A stretch of DNA of 64,000 bases from Isoetes taiwanensis (GCA_021234155.1 JAJEKV010000005.1:18958089-19022088); one strand, 5' to 3'; numbered from the stretch's first letter, positions 43,484 to 56,040 are shown. A program made the numbers and translations. The notes: generated by a model from the sequence alone, not told the origin.

Positions 43484-45100
43484 TGTGACGTTCCACGTAT
43501 TTATACGGTCTACTATACGGGACACGTACAAATACAAGCACGTCACTCCCTAAAGGTACGCTACCATGGGGGTATGGGAACTTAATTGCAACCTAGGGGG
43601 TTACCTTACAAAGGATTAAATTAGCTATGCTAATTTAACACATTAATAATAATAACCTATAACCTAGGAAATTAGGATAATTACCAATTGGGAAGGCGCC
43701 ACCTGCCCCAATCGATTGGGCAGCATGGGGGTTGCCAAGTTTGGATGCCAACTTGACCCCTATCCCTGGGATTGACTCCTGAAGATCGACCAAGGAAGGC
43801 CAGGAGCTGAGCGCCATCAACCACCTGCAGAGAACCACCATACCAGTCGTCCCTGTGAAGCCACAGCTGAATCTTCAACCGCCAGGAGATGGAGGCGCCC
43901 CATGGGAATGAGTCCAGCCAGAACTCAGGTAGGTGGCTATGTGAATTCTAGATAACGCGTGATTATGTCCGTTTCTCTGTTCTCTTTGTAATTCAATCAT
44001 AGAAACTAACCCTTGTTTGTACAAGCAAGTACTCTTTATATTCAATTATGGTTTCTACTCTGAAAGGATGGATTGTTAGCTCTTTGTTTAGTCCGACTAA
44101 AGCGGGGGATTAAGGGGGTAGAGACCTCTGAACCGTGTATTGTAGTATGCTCCTAGATAGCGCCCTGTAGAGTCCCATTAATTGCGGCCTGTGCACAAGA
44201 ACCCACCGGGTCCTAGATGCTATGGTCTGGCTTAGCACCAGACAAGGAACACAGTGGTGACATGAGGGGTGGGGTCTTGCATGAGCATACAAGGCTCCTG
44301 AGACTCCCTACTGATGGGCTAGGCGATAGCCCGGCCACGAGAGGCCGGGTATGGGTCCGACACTCCCACGGGTGGGAAGGTGTGATCCGTATGGAGCACC
44401 TTGCACTTTGAGTAGATTTAGGGTGAGTAAGTTGGGCACGGATGCGGGGGTCAGCCTGATGCGGCACGTATTCTCTAGCTCACCCATGGAACCACTGTGA
44501 TTACGGAAGGGGACGCTTCCCAGACCTGCCTCATCGGACCAAAGCGTCATGAACACGGAGTAGGCTCGGGAGGGTGATGCCCACGAGTTTGCGTCTCAGG
44601 AAGGCTATAGCAAAGCCATAGCATGAATTGACCCATCCGCAAAGTGTGCATAGGAGGGGCGGATGGAGTGGACAACCCTAGCCAATGTTCTATGCCGCCT
44701 AACGCCATGCCAAGACTTCGGTCTGGCTGATCTCTTGAGGCCCGGTAGGTGGTCGATCCCCACCGGAGTCCGAGGGGGTAGAACACGGGGTTTGGGTGTT
44801 TTCTTAGGATTAGATGCATATTCTATGCCGTTGGTATTTTTGGATGGATCGCCACCCTTCGTGGTGGTTATTTATGTATATTAGATGCGGTGTGCTAACC
44901 CTTGTATTCATGCTTCCGCTGACGTAGGAGTCCCATTGAAGGCGTGGGCGAATGACCCCGCCGTGTCCTTCTTCGGGCCTCATTTCATAGATGGCCCGAA
45001 ATAGACGGAGGGCCCTGCTCATGGTGAGATGATCGCCATGGGAGGGGAAAGTCCCCGTATGTATACGTCCGAGGGTCGTATATATTCTGGGAGCGTCACA
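43484..45100 (+). repeat. 3' LTR of the chromovirus
   Basis: TGTGACGTTCC...GAGCGTCACA, followed by the target duplication ATCTC at 45,101-45,105. The inverted ends TGTGACG/CGTCACA are intact here, whereas the 5' LTR end has changed. Confidence 0.9.
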
Positions 45101-45749
45101 ATCTCTCCCACTACAACTATGCTCATCCTCGAGCATCACAGACCAAGTCATGACCTACCGTCCAACGGTATTCCGGGTCATACTTGCCCCATGGAGACTC
45201 GAACTCGAGCCCTGCTCTGATACCAAACATAACGTTCCTAACCGACATGTCCTCAACCAACTGGACAAAACCGTCTAAACGTTTATGAGTAGTTGCTTCT
45301 ACTCATTTATGCTGGTGTCTCGGGAACGCCCCACAGGCACATTCAAGGATCGAATACTTGAGCGTAGGATATGTCCTCAACCAACTGGGCAAAACCATCT
45401 AGACGTTTATGAGTAGTTGCTTCTACTCATTTGTGCCAGTGTCTCGGGAACGCCCCACAGGCACATTCAAGGATCGAATACTCGAGCGGTCTCTCCCACT
45501 AGAACTATGCCCGTCCTCGAGCACCACAAGGCTTAACCAGTATACCACTGACTGGGTAGTTACCAAGGTTACCAAGGCACCAATGGAGACTCGAACTCGA
45601 GACCTGCTTTGATACCAAATGTAACGTTCCTAACCGACATGCCCTTAACCAATTGGACAAAATCGTCTAGACGTTTATGAGTATCGGGAATGCCCCAAAG
45701 GCACATTCAAGGATCGCATACTCGAGCGGTCTACCATGGGCCCATTACA
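45101..45749 (-). mobile_element. Tandem TRIM array, right part
   Basis: It continues the TRIM interrupted at 32,015. The reverse complement of TGGTATCAGAGC lies at 45,214-45,225 and again, diverged, near 45,605-45,617. LTR heads follow each, the last running 45,620-45,749 (short, with an internal deletion near 45,684) and ending in cattaca before unique sequence. The gactcgaactcgag string beside each primer site recalls a tRNA T-arm. Confidence 0.75.
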
Positions 45750-46490
45750 CATATTGCCTCTGGCTAGTATGTGCAAAATCATGTTATTCCCTTTATCCTA
45801 GTATTAGGGAAGCAGACAAGGTCTTAAATAATGCATTATATCATTGCAGCTTCAAAGCATTAACATTCACAAGTCCTCGACTTTGCCACATGGGAGGTGT
45901 ACCACACCACCTATTATCACTCTTATATAAAGCAGTATCCTTTTTTGTTATTTAAGCTATTTATTTGATGCATTTTGTTTGAGACGACCTTCTGCTGACA
46001 CGTGGTAGGGCAATGGTTTTAACCTCATAAATGCCTCATAAATGCGGACAACTCAGCCGTATAAATGTTGCCTCATAAATGCCGAGCGCAAAATAACGAA
46101 GGGATCATTTCATGGCATCCAAATGCTTGGCAGGCCCCTTTTGTAAGCTTTCTCTCCGTAGCCCTAGCCAGGCTTATCGACTACTCTGCTCCAAATTTCT
46201 CTATGGCATGGCTTTCTTTGCCCGCTCTTGCATCCGTGTATTGCAAAAACTCGCAAAAATCGATAGCATTGAAGGCTGTTTCGATCTAAATGGCTCGATT
46301 TGGGCTGCGGCGTGAGATTCCGCCACACAGAAAGTGCAAAGCGAGGCGTTTAACAATTGTCTTACGGATAGAGGAGGATTAGGATTTTGACGGAAGAAGC
46401 GGGAGAAGCCGAAAGTGTCTGGCAAGATTGAAGAAAAAAAAGAAGATTTCTTCTTAAGATCATCACAAATCTAAATTAGTTTTAGCAACT
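45750..46490. repeat. Duplicated segment, copy 2 (partner at 57-790)
   Basis: Near-identical to 57-790, and the two diverge abruptly after tttagcaact. Differences concentrate at CTG/CAG words: copy 1 aactctgcaaa against aactcgcaaa here, and cttctggatag against cttacggatag. This copy carries the altered forms. The matching ATG is at 46,112 with a 67-codon frame of unknown product. Confidence 0.7.
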
Positions 46491-48440
46491 TGATTCTTTG
46501 CATGTTATAGTCCGAGAAGGAAAATCGCACACAATTTGTTGTACTTTCCGCTCTGTGCCATACCGGATCGCCTTCAAAGGAATATAAAAAGGAGCTTTAC
46601 GCTTTGGAGAGACTTCGGCGACATATCTGGATGCACAGTTCATACCTTTCGAACCTGACGGCAAAACATAATGCGGGTATATCTCGATGCAATTGCAGGC
46701 ATTACCTTAGCATTTCTTATAAAGGAAATATTGTGCAGGCTAGAGAAGGTGATCAAGATCAAGATCAAGGTGGATCAAGATCAAGGTGGATGAACATGGA
46801 AACGAGTTGAAGTACATTCCCTGGTATGGTGTGCAGGTATTCCACTTGTGTAGTGTTGCCATTATATCTTTGCTAGATCTAGAAGTATTTTCTGACTAGT
46901 GGACCATTGCACTTGGATATTGAGATTTCTGTGATCTTTTAGTTCAAGCCGTGCTTTAGATAGCATATTTATCCCAAACTTCGTATCCATATGATTCGCA
47001 AGAGCAGATTGGTGCCTTTAGTTCAAATGTTTGGCTTAATTGGTCTGCTGTGATTTTCTTAATGGGCATGAAGTTGTTACAAGCATGCAAATTTTGAAAT
47101 GAGATAACCTCAAATCCAGATTAAAAAATATGGAATAATTTCGTGAAGTCGCATATATGCTAAACCTCACAGCTCACGATACGTCCATTGTTGTCATTTC
47201 TTTTTAAGTTTCTCCTGCTAATTATTTGGCATGGATTTTCGAAGCCCTGCGATCTTGCCCGCAGACAAGAACAGAGCAAAAGCCCTTTTGTTTGTTTCAA
47301 CCAATGGAGTGCGGCCACATGACACTCCATTTCAATGGTTCTGCCCCCATTTAATATTTCATTTGTTTCCCCCTTTAAATGTTTCATTATCTTTGTGTGT
47401 TAAAATATTGGCCATATTTATTTCGAGGTTTATAGCATGCTAGCATATGGAAAAGCTCATGTTCCATGGTTGCACATATTCTTTTTTCTCTTTGATGTCA
47501 TGGTCATGTGCTTAAACAGACACCCTTTGGAATCATTGTTATATTGATGAAGACATCCACAAGCACATTTCTAACTACAAGGTCATTTATCTTCTGTGGG
47601 TTTGTTTCCATGAATTCAGGCATTTGACCTAGTTAGAGTGATTCCTTTGAACTAATACTTTGTACAGTACGTCAAAAACCATTGTAATTGAGCATACAAA
47701 GCATTTAAATTTGAAAACTAAGTCGAATAACATTCTAATTGCGTGCACACACAGCATTTAGATTTGCCTCTCATCTAAACTATAACATAATGCACACAAC
47801 TAGATCATCTATAACTATTCTACTGCCAGACAAAATTCTAAACAATAAGTGAGTCGGTAGGACATGGGCACTGTGAATAAACTTTTTTGTTTGGCTCACT
47901 TGGGTACAGACAGGGGTTGGGAAAGAGAAATGTTCGCGGCGGCCTTGGCCGCCGCGATAAATTTCTTGTAAGATAATGCCACTAACTTGCAAGGCACCAA
48001 CCAATGCTTTAGGCAAGCAAAATCTATTAATCATTTTGCTCGCTACCTTTCTTTTATGCACACGACATGTTTCGCAACTGTCATTGCCATACCTTACAAG
48101 ATCTTTTATCCCTTTACCTAAGGAATTGCTTACAAGCCCTAGACTTGTAAATTGTGGGACTTATTTATGAAAGTGTCAACATTGCAAGTTTTCCTCGCCA
48201 CCTAGTAGTGACACCGCAAACCCTCATGATTTCAAGTGCTATACTCATTTTACATCCCCTTATGGCATTCCTTAAATGATACAAACTCTTGGTGTGATAA
48301 TCAATCACCCTCTTAATGTTAGTTTTGGCATTATTATTTTCAAACAATCTTTAATCCCAAATGTAGCCAAATTGTTTTGAACTTACCACCGTCCATTTGT
48401 TATCTAGTCTTAACATTGATCATCCCAAATGATCAAAAAC
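46491..48440. other. Anonymous sequence with a GC-rich perfect hairpin
   Basis: No gene is assigned. A gatcaa(g)-type short repeat occurs at 46,752-46,795. A perfect 10-bp inverted repeat with a 2-nt loop, cgcggcggcc-tt-ggccgccgcg, lies at 47,935-47,956 in AT-rich surroundings. Short minus-strand frames at 47,780-48,347 lie on the internal side of the LTR that follows and may be decayed gag. Confidence 0.35.
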
Positions 48441-48446
48441 CCCGCT

Positions 48447-48460
48447 CTAATACCAAAATG
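48447..48460 (-). promoter_or_regulatory. Primer-binding-site-like sequence (minus strand)
   Basis: The plus strand reads gctctaataccaaa, the reverse complement of TTTGGTATTAGAGC, one base from the initiator-Met primer site. It abuts the LTR end at 48,462. Confidence 0.6.
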
Positions 48461-48461
48461 T

Positions 48462-49160
48462 CACACACAAATAGACCGGCCGCCTTAAACTGAGAAGTCA
48501 AGCCTACCGCCCTAACCACGAATTCCAGACCCCCCATGGTGTGACATGCAATTCTAAATTGCTTGATTCTAGACTAAACCATGAGCTACTTGAAATTCTT
48601 CAAGCACTCATTGTGCCACTCACAATATCACAACTCAAATAAGGACCAATGCATCTACCGCCCACACACACTTTGATTCCTCGACTCTCCACGATGCACA
48701 GTCGTGAACCTCCAGGTTCACCTAGCAATCCTAATACTGTAGGTTGATCCTAAATGGATGAATTCCCGATTCAATCCCAAAGGCAACCCATAAGCTAAGG
48801 AACTATAGAAACTCTTGATGGCTTATGATCCCATCTATTGGATTGTACCTACGCTAGAGCAGAGGTTTATGTCACATGCTTCTTTTCTCTCTTGCTTGTG
48901 CCTTCCATAGGGATCCTTGGTCTCTTATATAGATTCAAATTCTAGTGGCACTTCACTTCGTTCTAGTTCTACTAACAGTGAACTAAGTGTACTTCCTTGA
49001 AATGCCCACTTAACTGGTTGTGTCACTAACACTTAATCAAATGTGCTTTCTCTTTACAGCTATCTTTAGACACTTGGCAATTCTTTTATGCATTGATGCC
49101 ATGTGTCCCTTAAACCTATAAGACTTAGGTCTAATGGTCCTATATGACCTAGTGCCCAAC
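48462..49160 (-). repeat. LTR of a minus-strand retrotransposon
   Basis: Bounded on the plus strand by TGTCACACAC and gcccaaca, with the primer-site-like sequence at its left and a cggatctcccccgg purine tract (minus strand) at its right. The same family occurs at 15,510-16,965 and, reversed, at 10,735-10,990. The internal region to the left is not recognisable as gag or pol. Confidence 0.55.
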
Positions 49161-49169
49161 ATTTGTATG

Positions 49170-50250
49170 TAATCGGATCTCCCCCGGTTCAATGACATAG
49201 CGGGACGACGTTCCTCAGGGCAGTGCCAGATCAATATGGTCAAACCAAAGGACTGTGATTCATCACGTCCATGCTTGGCTTAACAACCCCCTTTCCCGAC
49301 ATAATGGTGTTGATTGGATACAAGTTTTATACAATTGAGGGGAGAATAAAAACTAATTTAAAAAATTGAGATAGAAATCCTTGATAGGTGACAGAACACC
49401 ATATGACTCCCTTTTGCATGAAAGGGTAATTGCTAGCTTTGAAGTAGCAAAACAGATTAAGTAGCAATAATATAACAATCACTAAGTATTTGATCAGAGA
49501 ACTCACCAAGCTTTCAACAAACTAAATGCACAAGAAGATTAGTCGTCCATGTTATCTCGAATCTGGCTAGCAGTGAACAGAAACATGTAATCATTAAGCT
49601 CATTGACTGTAGCATAAGACTGATCACTATGCTACATCTTTGTCCATGTTAAGACTTTGTATTCTACTTAAGGAACTCAAGATTTGCTATTTTTTTTAAA
49701 AGGGATCCTTAGTCAAAGAAGGATGGAAGGTGAAAGGGGGGAAACCTAAAAACAACCATTAAACTATCAACCTTAATCTGAAGCCAATGTGCATAACCGA
49801 TCTAGCAAAAAGGACCAAGCCGAATCTAAACGTAGACAAAATAAATGTAATCTCCTTTGATTAATATAGATTGTTGTTAATTACAGACCTGGTTTTGGCC
49901 TTTTCCATAGTAGATCTTCCATTACCTTAGAGAAAATGCATTACAGGAGAACTAACTTGGCTTAATTATGAACCTCCCTACACTGTTCTACAATGAAATG
50001 TAATGAGGCAGGAGTCAGGACTCATAAGGACATTAAATTCGTCTTCTCTTCTTGGTGGGAAGCAAAAAACGTGTGCACTACTTAAAGCTTATGGTGTTAC
50101 CCAAAAAAATTCTAGAAGCCTAAATAAATCAACAACAGGTATCTAATTTTGATTTTCGAGGGAATCCATCGTAACTTTATTTTCCATTTCCTTTCTTTTC
50201 TTTTTTAGCATAAGGAATGCAACCTATTATTCAGCAAATTCAGCTGGGAG
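49170..50250. other. Upstream region of the PEP mutase family gene
   Basis: No repeat or gene is recognised. It presumably holds the promoter and 5' untranslated region of the gene at 50,251, but I can point to no convincing TATA box or start site. Confidence 0.35.
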
Positions 50251-53200
50251 ATGGCAGCTCTTCACTGCTCTATTTCACAGCCTTCTCGCGCTGCTGATCC
50301 AAGCATTTCATTCAAAACAGCATGCAGAAGCTCTAGTCTCCATTGCTGGACTGGCTTAAGAGCTAACCTGCATTTGCATATCCTACCAAATGTCAGAAAT
50401 AATCCGTGCAATGCTTCTTCAAGTACATCGAAAAAGCGGATATGCTTAGCTTCCTATAAAGAGCTTCCCGTGGTTACTCTCAGACGTATTTTAAAGTCTC
50501 CAGACTTGTATTTGGGTCCAGCATGTCACGATGCTTTAAGTGCAAAGCTTATTGAGAAGGCAGGTTTCAGTTTTACCTTCATGAGTGGTAAGTTTTTATG
50601 TCTAATTTTTGCTGCAATAAGATATAGGAGATTAAGCATAAAACTACACAAAAATTATATGATGCCAAGGTTCAACTAGGCTATTGCTGGTTCTTTCTTC
50701 ATTAATAATTCCTTCCAAATTACTCATGGTTCTGAGCTCCTGTAAAGGCAGGCTTCGCTGTTGCAGCTTCACGGCTGGCTTCACCGGACACAGGTCTTAT
50801 ATCATATGGAGAGATGGTTGAACAGGGAAAGAACATCACAGCAGCTGTTTCCATTCCTGTGATTGGGGATGGTGATAATGGATATGGCAATGCTCTCAAT
50901 ATCAAAAGGACAGTAAAAGGTTATGCCCAGGCTGGATTTGCAGGAATTCTTATTGAAGATCAGGTGCTTATTACATGCATGTCATTCATTTGTTTATGGA
51001 GAAACTTAAATTAGGTTGCAAGTTTTACATTAGATGTACTATTTGGCATGCGTTATGAAAGATGGCAATGACACCTAGGAAATATCCCTGATAATTGCTA
51101 TTGTTTTTTTTATCCATGTGCAATACATGAGCAGGTGACACCTAAAGCTTGTGGACATACTGAGGGAAGGAAAGTTGTGTCAAGAGAGGAAGCCATTATG
51201 CGAATTAGAGCTGCAGTTGATGCTCGAAGAGAAGGACCACATGACATTGTAATAGTTGCTCGAACGGATGCCCGGCAAGCTGTGACCTTAGAGGAAGCCT
51301 TATGGAGAGCCCAAGCGTTTGCAGATGAAGGGGCAGATGTGCTATTTATTGATGCTCTTACTTCAAAAGATGAAATGCGTGCATTTTGTAATGTTGCGTC
51401 AGAGGTGCCAAAAATGGTAGGCATTCAGGATGTAAATTTGAATTGAAGGCACAATAATCTTTTTGCTTGGGATGAGGGCCGTAGATATGGATGAACTGTC
51501 AGAAAGGTGGATGCACTATCAATATGATTAATGCATTATAATTAGCCTGAAAAGTTTAACTGGCTATGCTATTTAGAACAAAGATGACATCCAACGCATC
51601 ATCCTTTAACTGATATCCAAACATAGGCTACAAGGGCTGATAAAAGCTAAAGGTTGGCTTGTTCTGTCAACAAGTAATGCATTATTTCTATCTATCTAGA
51701 AAATGATATTGAGTATTGGCAGGCAAATATGCTAGAAGGAGGTGGAAAAACCCCGATCTTGACACCTTTGGAACTTCAAGAAGTTGGTTATAAACTTGTG
51801 GCATATCCCCTTTCAATGATTGGAGTGTCTATACGTGCCATGCAGGCAAGTGATTCAAATTTAAAGCATTTACAGTTTGAACCTTTATTTGACGTTATTA
51901 TCTGTGGAAATTAGTGGTTCTCATAGTCAAGAGTAGGCCATATAAACGTTTGCTGTTTTCTACATTAATTCAACAGCATGGCCCTTTTGAATGCTTGGAA
52001 GCGACTTTCACTTGAGGAATAGCTTGTAAAATGATTATTATGAATTAGATTTTTTATTCTTGTTGATCCAAATCACAGTCTCTGTGGAAATACCACGTTC
52101 TGTCAGTTCTATCAGCATTTGTCATGTGCTTAATTTTGGATTCTTTCCTTTATGTGATAACTGCCCCTAAGCTTGCTCCATTTCCTTAGGGCACCTTTTT
52201 TACACTCATTGCAAGTTCTCATTTTGTTTTGAAATACGCATTCATGTGAAGAAGAACATGCCATGTGAGTCTGCTGAATGGTCTCTTGGTTTATACACCT
52301 TGGATTCTATGATAATAGTAGCATCATGTCGCAATAGCAACTAAATGCAGCATCATGAAAATAAACTTTAACTGAATTCAGAGAGTTTGGGTGTCTAATG
52401 CACCAACAAGAGTAGTTTATCAAAAACATAATGGATTGAATGGTCACAATTTGCTACCATAGAAGGATGCAGTCACTCTCATAGCTATCTGCAGGATGCC
52501 TTAGATGCTCTTAAGGGTGGACGCCTCCCACGGCCGAGCATGATGCCATCTTTTATGGAGATCAAAGAAATAGTGGGGTTTAATCAGTACTATGAAGATG
52601 CAAAGCACTATGTTTCATATGTGGATCCTATGTCATCTGCAGGTATCAGTAAAGGTTGAACAACCTTTGTTGTCGAATAAGCTATTAGTAATCATTTGCA
52701 TTTTCCATCCTTTGAATAACATTTTCTACTTCTACAGAAAAGTCAATGCTATCCTTCTCAAGTGCGGAACAGTCCACGCCATGCAACACTCCATTAAGCA
52801 TACCCGAAATTGATGAAGAACATAAACAATCAGAAACGGAAATTGTGACTATGACTGAAGAAGACAATCAGAGGTCTCTCCCAGGACTATGGTCACGTTT
52901 TTTAAGGGTAGTGGTCCGAGCAAATAATGGCAAAGTCAAGCTTGATTTCAGGATCCCAGTAAGTGTGCTTCTATAAAGATGTTAAGACTTGGGAATTTCA
53001 CCTATTGTCTTCTGTCTAACGGACACTGTTATCTGCAGGCTGGTTTTCTGGATGGTTTGTCAAACATAGTGACTGGTAATGTTAACATCAGTTTCTAAGA
53101 AAATAGATACCCTTGTTGTCATCTTATGATTGAGGTGCATTTGCATTTTAAATGACACAGGAGTGTCTGGATTGGACTTGCGAGCCGCAGTGGAGAACTC

Positions 53201-53294
53201 AGCAGTGAATTTGAATGGGGAATTGGAAAGTGGACAGCAGCTATTGGATATTGTAGATAGTAATGGAGATCGTTTCCAGGTATTCTTAGAGTGA
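50251..53294 (+). CDS. Plastid-type PEP mutase/isocitrate lyase family protein
   Basis: Eight exons can be joined in frame: 50,251-50,587, 50,752-50,963, 51,135-51,416, 51,723-51,845, 52,495-52,642, 52,738-52,958, 53,039-53,075 and 53,161-53,294, giving 497 aa. All introns begin GT except intron 4, which begins GC, and all end AG. Residues 1-~60 are Ser/Arg-rich and look like a plastid transit peptide. The family core follows, with the metal-binding GDGDNGYGN loop (151-159), EDQ (181-183) and KACGH (187-191) holding the conserved Cys. The ~110-residue C-terminal extension (RIPAGFLDGLSN.., ending DRFQVFLE) matches the longer plant members, as in Arabidopsis At2g43180, not the short petal-death-protein type. 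Members cleave or rearrange C-C or C-P bonds of small carboxylates; the exact substrate is unknown. It looks functional. Confidence 0.9.
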
Positions 53295-53299
53295 AAATG

Positions 53300-53950
53300 G
53301 AGAGATTACTTTGGTGCATATATTGCCACTTCCATTTACTACTTTAAACTCCATATTCTCCATATGTTGCACGGAAAAATTTGTCGTTACTTCAGGATTA
53401 TAAACAATCAAAATTGAAATGCATGAAGCCTAATCAAGCTATGGGACTATGACATCCAGGATATTCCTGGGATCAATGGTCCACTTTCACATGATGTAAA
53501 AATCTAAAATGAAAAATAGGGAACATATAAAAATATGAGACAACACCCCTTAGGATTTAAACCTGGGCTACATCAGGCCCAAGAGAACTATATGTACTCG
53601 TCGGTCCATCCTACAACAGCCTTTATGCATGTCTCCACCAGCATTCATCTAAAACACAACATCTACAGGAAAGCATAACATAAAGTAGGAGGCTACATCA
53701 GAAAGCCAGGAAAAAATACATTCTTGGTGAAACATGATGTAACTTTGCCCTCCAAACTTTTCCACATATCGCCTCTTGAAGCACATGTTAACAAAAAAGA
53801 AAAGAAAAAAAAAAAGCCTTCACATGGCGGAGAACCAAAAAGAGTGGAAATATTATTGAATATGTGGAGAAATGTGTGGAGAGGGTCTAACCGGATTGCC
53901 CAACTAGTTATGGCCTCTTTCTTGAATTGTGCTTCATTCTCAAGAACACA
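53300..53950. other. Downstream region of the gene, no feature seen
   Basis: It is likely to contain the 3' untranslated region, but no convincing polyadenylation site could be fixed. Nothing else is recognised. Confidence 0.35.
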
Positions 53951-54166
53951 GTCTTATATCTTGGGTACTTTCCCCAAGTCTTATATCTTGGGTACTTTCC
54001 CCAGCCTCTTGCTTGATCAAATCCTTAAGAGGAGTTCCGGCAACACCAGTGGTTGGTGGCTATAAAGTGTCTATTCTTATCTAGTCATTGCTTGATCAAA
54101 TCCTTAAGAGGAGTTCCGGCAACACCAGTGGTTGGTGGCTATAAAGTGTCTATTCTTATCTAGTCA
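53951..54166. repeat. Two short exact tandem duplications
   Basis: A 27-bp unit (gtcttatatcttgggtactt...) occurs twice at 53,951-54,003. A 79-bp unit (ttgcttgatcaaatccttaa...) occurs twice, exactly, at 54,009-54,087 and 54,088-54,166. Exact copies imply recent slippage or unequal exchange, or an assembly effect. Confidence 0.85.
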
Positions 54167-54619
54167 TGCTGATTGGGAACTTGACTTGGAGATGAGTTTC
54201 TAGATGGTCCAATTGGGTGGTAAACCAAGAACCCTATAATGTTTGCTTTGTATTAGTTTTTGATTTTTTTTTCTTATTCTTATCAAGTGGTATTACCAAA
54301 GCCAAGTTGACCTTAAAATCCCGTGATGGCCTCCAACTGCGTTGATGAGACTGAAGCGCAAGCCATAACGATCGCTGGACATAACATGTATGGTTGTATC
54401 TCTGTCCTCTAGCATCAAAAGATTTTTTTGGAATATTTAGCAATCGTATATGGTGTTTATGGTTTTCTTCTACTAACTAGTCCACCTTTATCTATCGAAC
54501 CTCCTCCTCCACCAGAGCATAGAAACATTGTTTAAATGGTTGGAGAAAGTTGACATGCCATTTATTGATTATTCCACCTTTAACATTGTCTAAATGATTG
54601 GAGCTAAGAAAACAAAGCA

Positions 54620-55230
54620 AAGCAACTAAAGTGTGATATTTTTAGTCAATGGGGAGAAACTCCTGGAACATGTAAGTTTTGCTAATGTGAAATAAGCAAC
54701 AATGGATAGCTCAGACGATTCTCAAGCATGGTGGCAAGGTAGAAGGGAGTGTGTATCAAAATTGGAACTTGAAAGGAATTTCAAGAAGCATTTGAAATGC
54801 AATATCCAACTCTAAATGACATTGCCATGATGGCTACCAAAGCCATTTTGCAGAGTCGGCAATGAAGAACGTGGATGAGAGTGAATTGTTGAGGAAATAT
54901 ATGCATGGGTGTGAAGATACATTTACTAAGTTAAAAGGTCAAGAACAAAAAAAGCTGAGAGGATGAGAGGATACAGTTAAGAAAATTGCAAGGTGAAATC
55001 TAATGAAATATCTTAATGGAATTGAGACAAATGAAATGGATTAAGAGAAAAGACGAGAAGGGAATTTTGAACCTATACAACAAAGAGAGGATCTAATCCA
55101 AAGACAGAGTGCTATTACTGTGGTGGAGCATATTCCTTGCAAGATTGATGAGAATACAATCTAAGATTGAAGAGACTAGACCCAAAAAAAGCAGTTCAAT
55201 TCCACATGGTAGAAGAGCAATAACTGAAAA
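54620..55230 (+). pseudogene. Degenerate gag-like remnant
   Basis: Broken frames include ..FQEAFEMQYPTLNDIAMMATKAIL.. and, near the end, ..TECYYCGGAYSLQD.., which looks like the first half of a zinc knuckle. Many stops are present. It is probably a Ty1/copia or related gag, but the superfamily cannot be fixed. Confidence 0.4.
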
Positions 55231-55270
55231 CCTCCAAGGCTGCCAAGGCGATGGGTGAAAGCGATGGTCA

Positions 55271-55425
55271 AGAATAGAATAGAATAGAATAGAATAGAAT
55301 AGTTTTTAGCGTCCACGGAGACCGACTGGCCTATGGGACCCAAACAAAAAAGAGAGCAGCAAGCGTATTACTGATAGGATTAAAAAACCCCCGCCCCGAA
55401 GGGTTTTCGAGGGAAAAACCTTAGC
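55271..55425 (-). repeat. Retroposon 3' end with (ATTCT)n tail, minus strand
   Basis: The tail reads agaat repeats on the plus strand (55,271-55,302). The body is the reverse complement of the module at 17,331-17,478 and 18,341-18,500, including the ggttttcga..aaaacc hairpin. Confidence 0.7.
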
Positions 55426-56040
55426 AGTAATAGGTTTGGAGAAGCAGTGGTTGAGCATCGGGGCAAAATGACATTCTTTATGAACCGTAGCCATGATGCG
55501 AAAAAAGAGCATTAGGAATTAGGTGCACAACATCATTTCGCACCATGGCAATGGTTCAATGCCAGAGAAATAGAACATGACATGTTATTGCAAGACAATA
55601 AAAACTAATATACATACGTTGCAAGATAAGAAAGAGACTTGGAGCAAAAAGGAATTTCTATTAATAATCTACGTTCAATTATGTTTTCTTTTCTTTGTCT
55701 CTCTTTCTTGGACAATACCTCTAGGTCAGACTTCTTAACACCAGCTCCTACTGCTTCTAACAGTCTTTGAATCTCAAGCTTCTTTGTCTCAGCATGTTAA
55801 GCCCATTATTTTCTTATCCATTCCTCAATGCTAGTGCTGCTTTATTTGCCAAAACTGAGTATATGTTGAATCCCGCAAACAATTATTTCACCCTTGCAAA
55901 GGTAACCCATGTAATATGCAATGCTAGCATCCCGACCTAAAGCAACTTGTTCGTGTCTTGCACGAAAACTATCTATGAAAATTTCCAAAATAAAAGTGAT
56001 GATCCATTCGGCACATCTTTATGAAATATTATCGAAAGTA

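Larger units (their letters stand above)
32016..45100 (+). mobile_element. Ty3/gypsy chromovirus, 13.1 kb, with expanded 5' region
   Basis: The element is complete in structure: LTRs of 1,589 and 1,617 bp, ATCTC target duplications, tRNA-Met primer site, gag with zinc knuckle, protease, RT, RNase H, integrase and C-terminal chromodomain, and a polypurine tract at 43,471-43,483. It inserted exactly at an LTR/purine-tract junction of a TRIM. Two things are odd. A 4.4-kb unrecognised region lies between the primer site and gag. The frames to about 42,280 are riddled with small indels, mostly next to CAG/CTG sites, whereas 42,283-42,954 is clean. Confidence 0.9.

Noticed and set aside
32016-45100. 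Repeat-induced or cytosine-deamination mutation as cause of the broken frames
   Set aside because: Changes are mainly CAG to CGG and loss of bases at CTG, not C to T, and they occur in either member of a repeat pair.
46677-46800. Short frame with a hydrophobic segment as an exon
   Set aside because: It is too short, has no clear splice partners, and I could not match it to a family.
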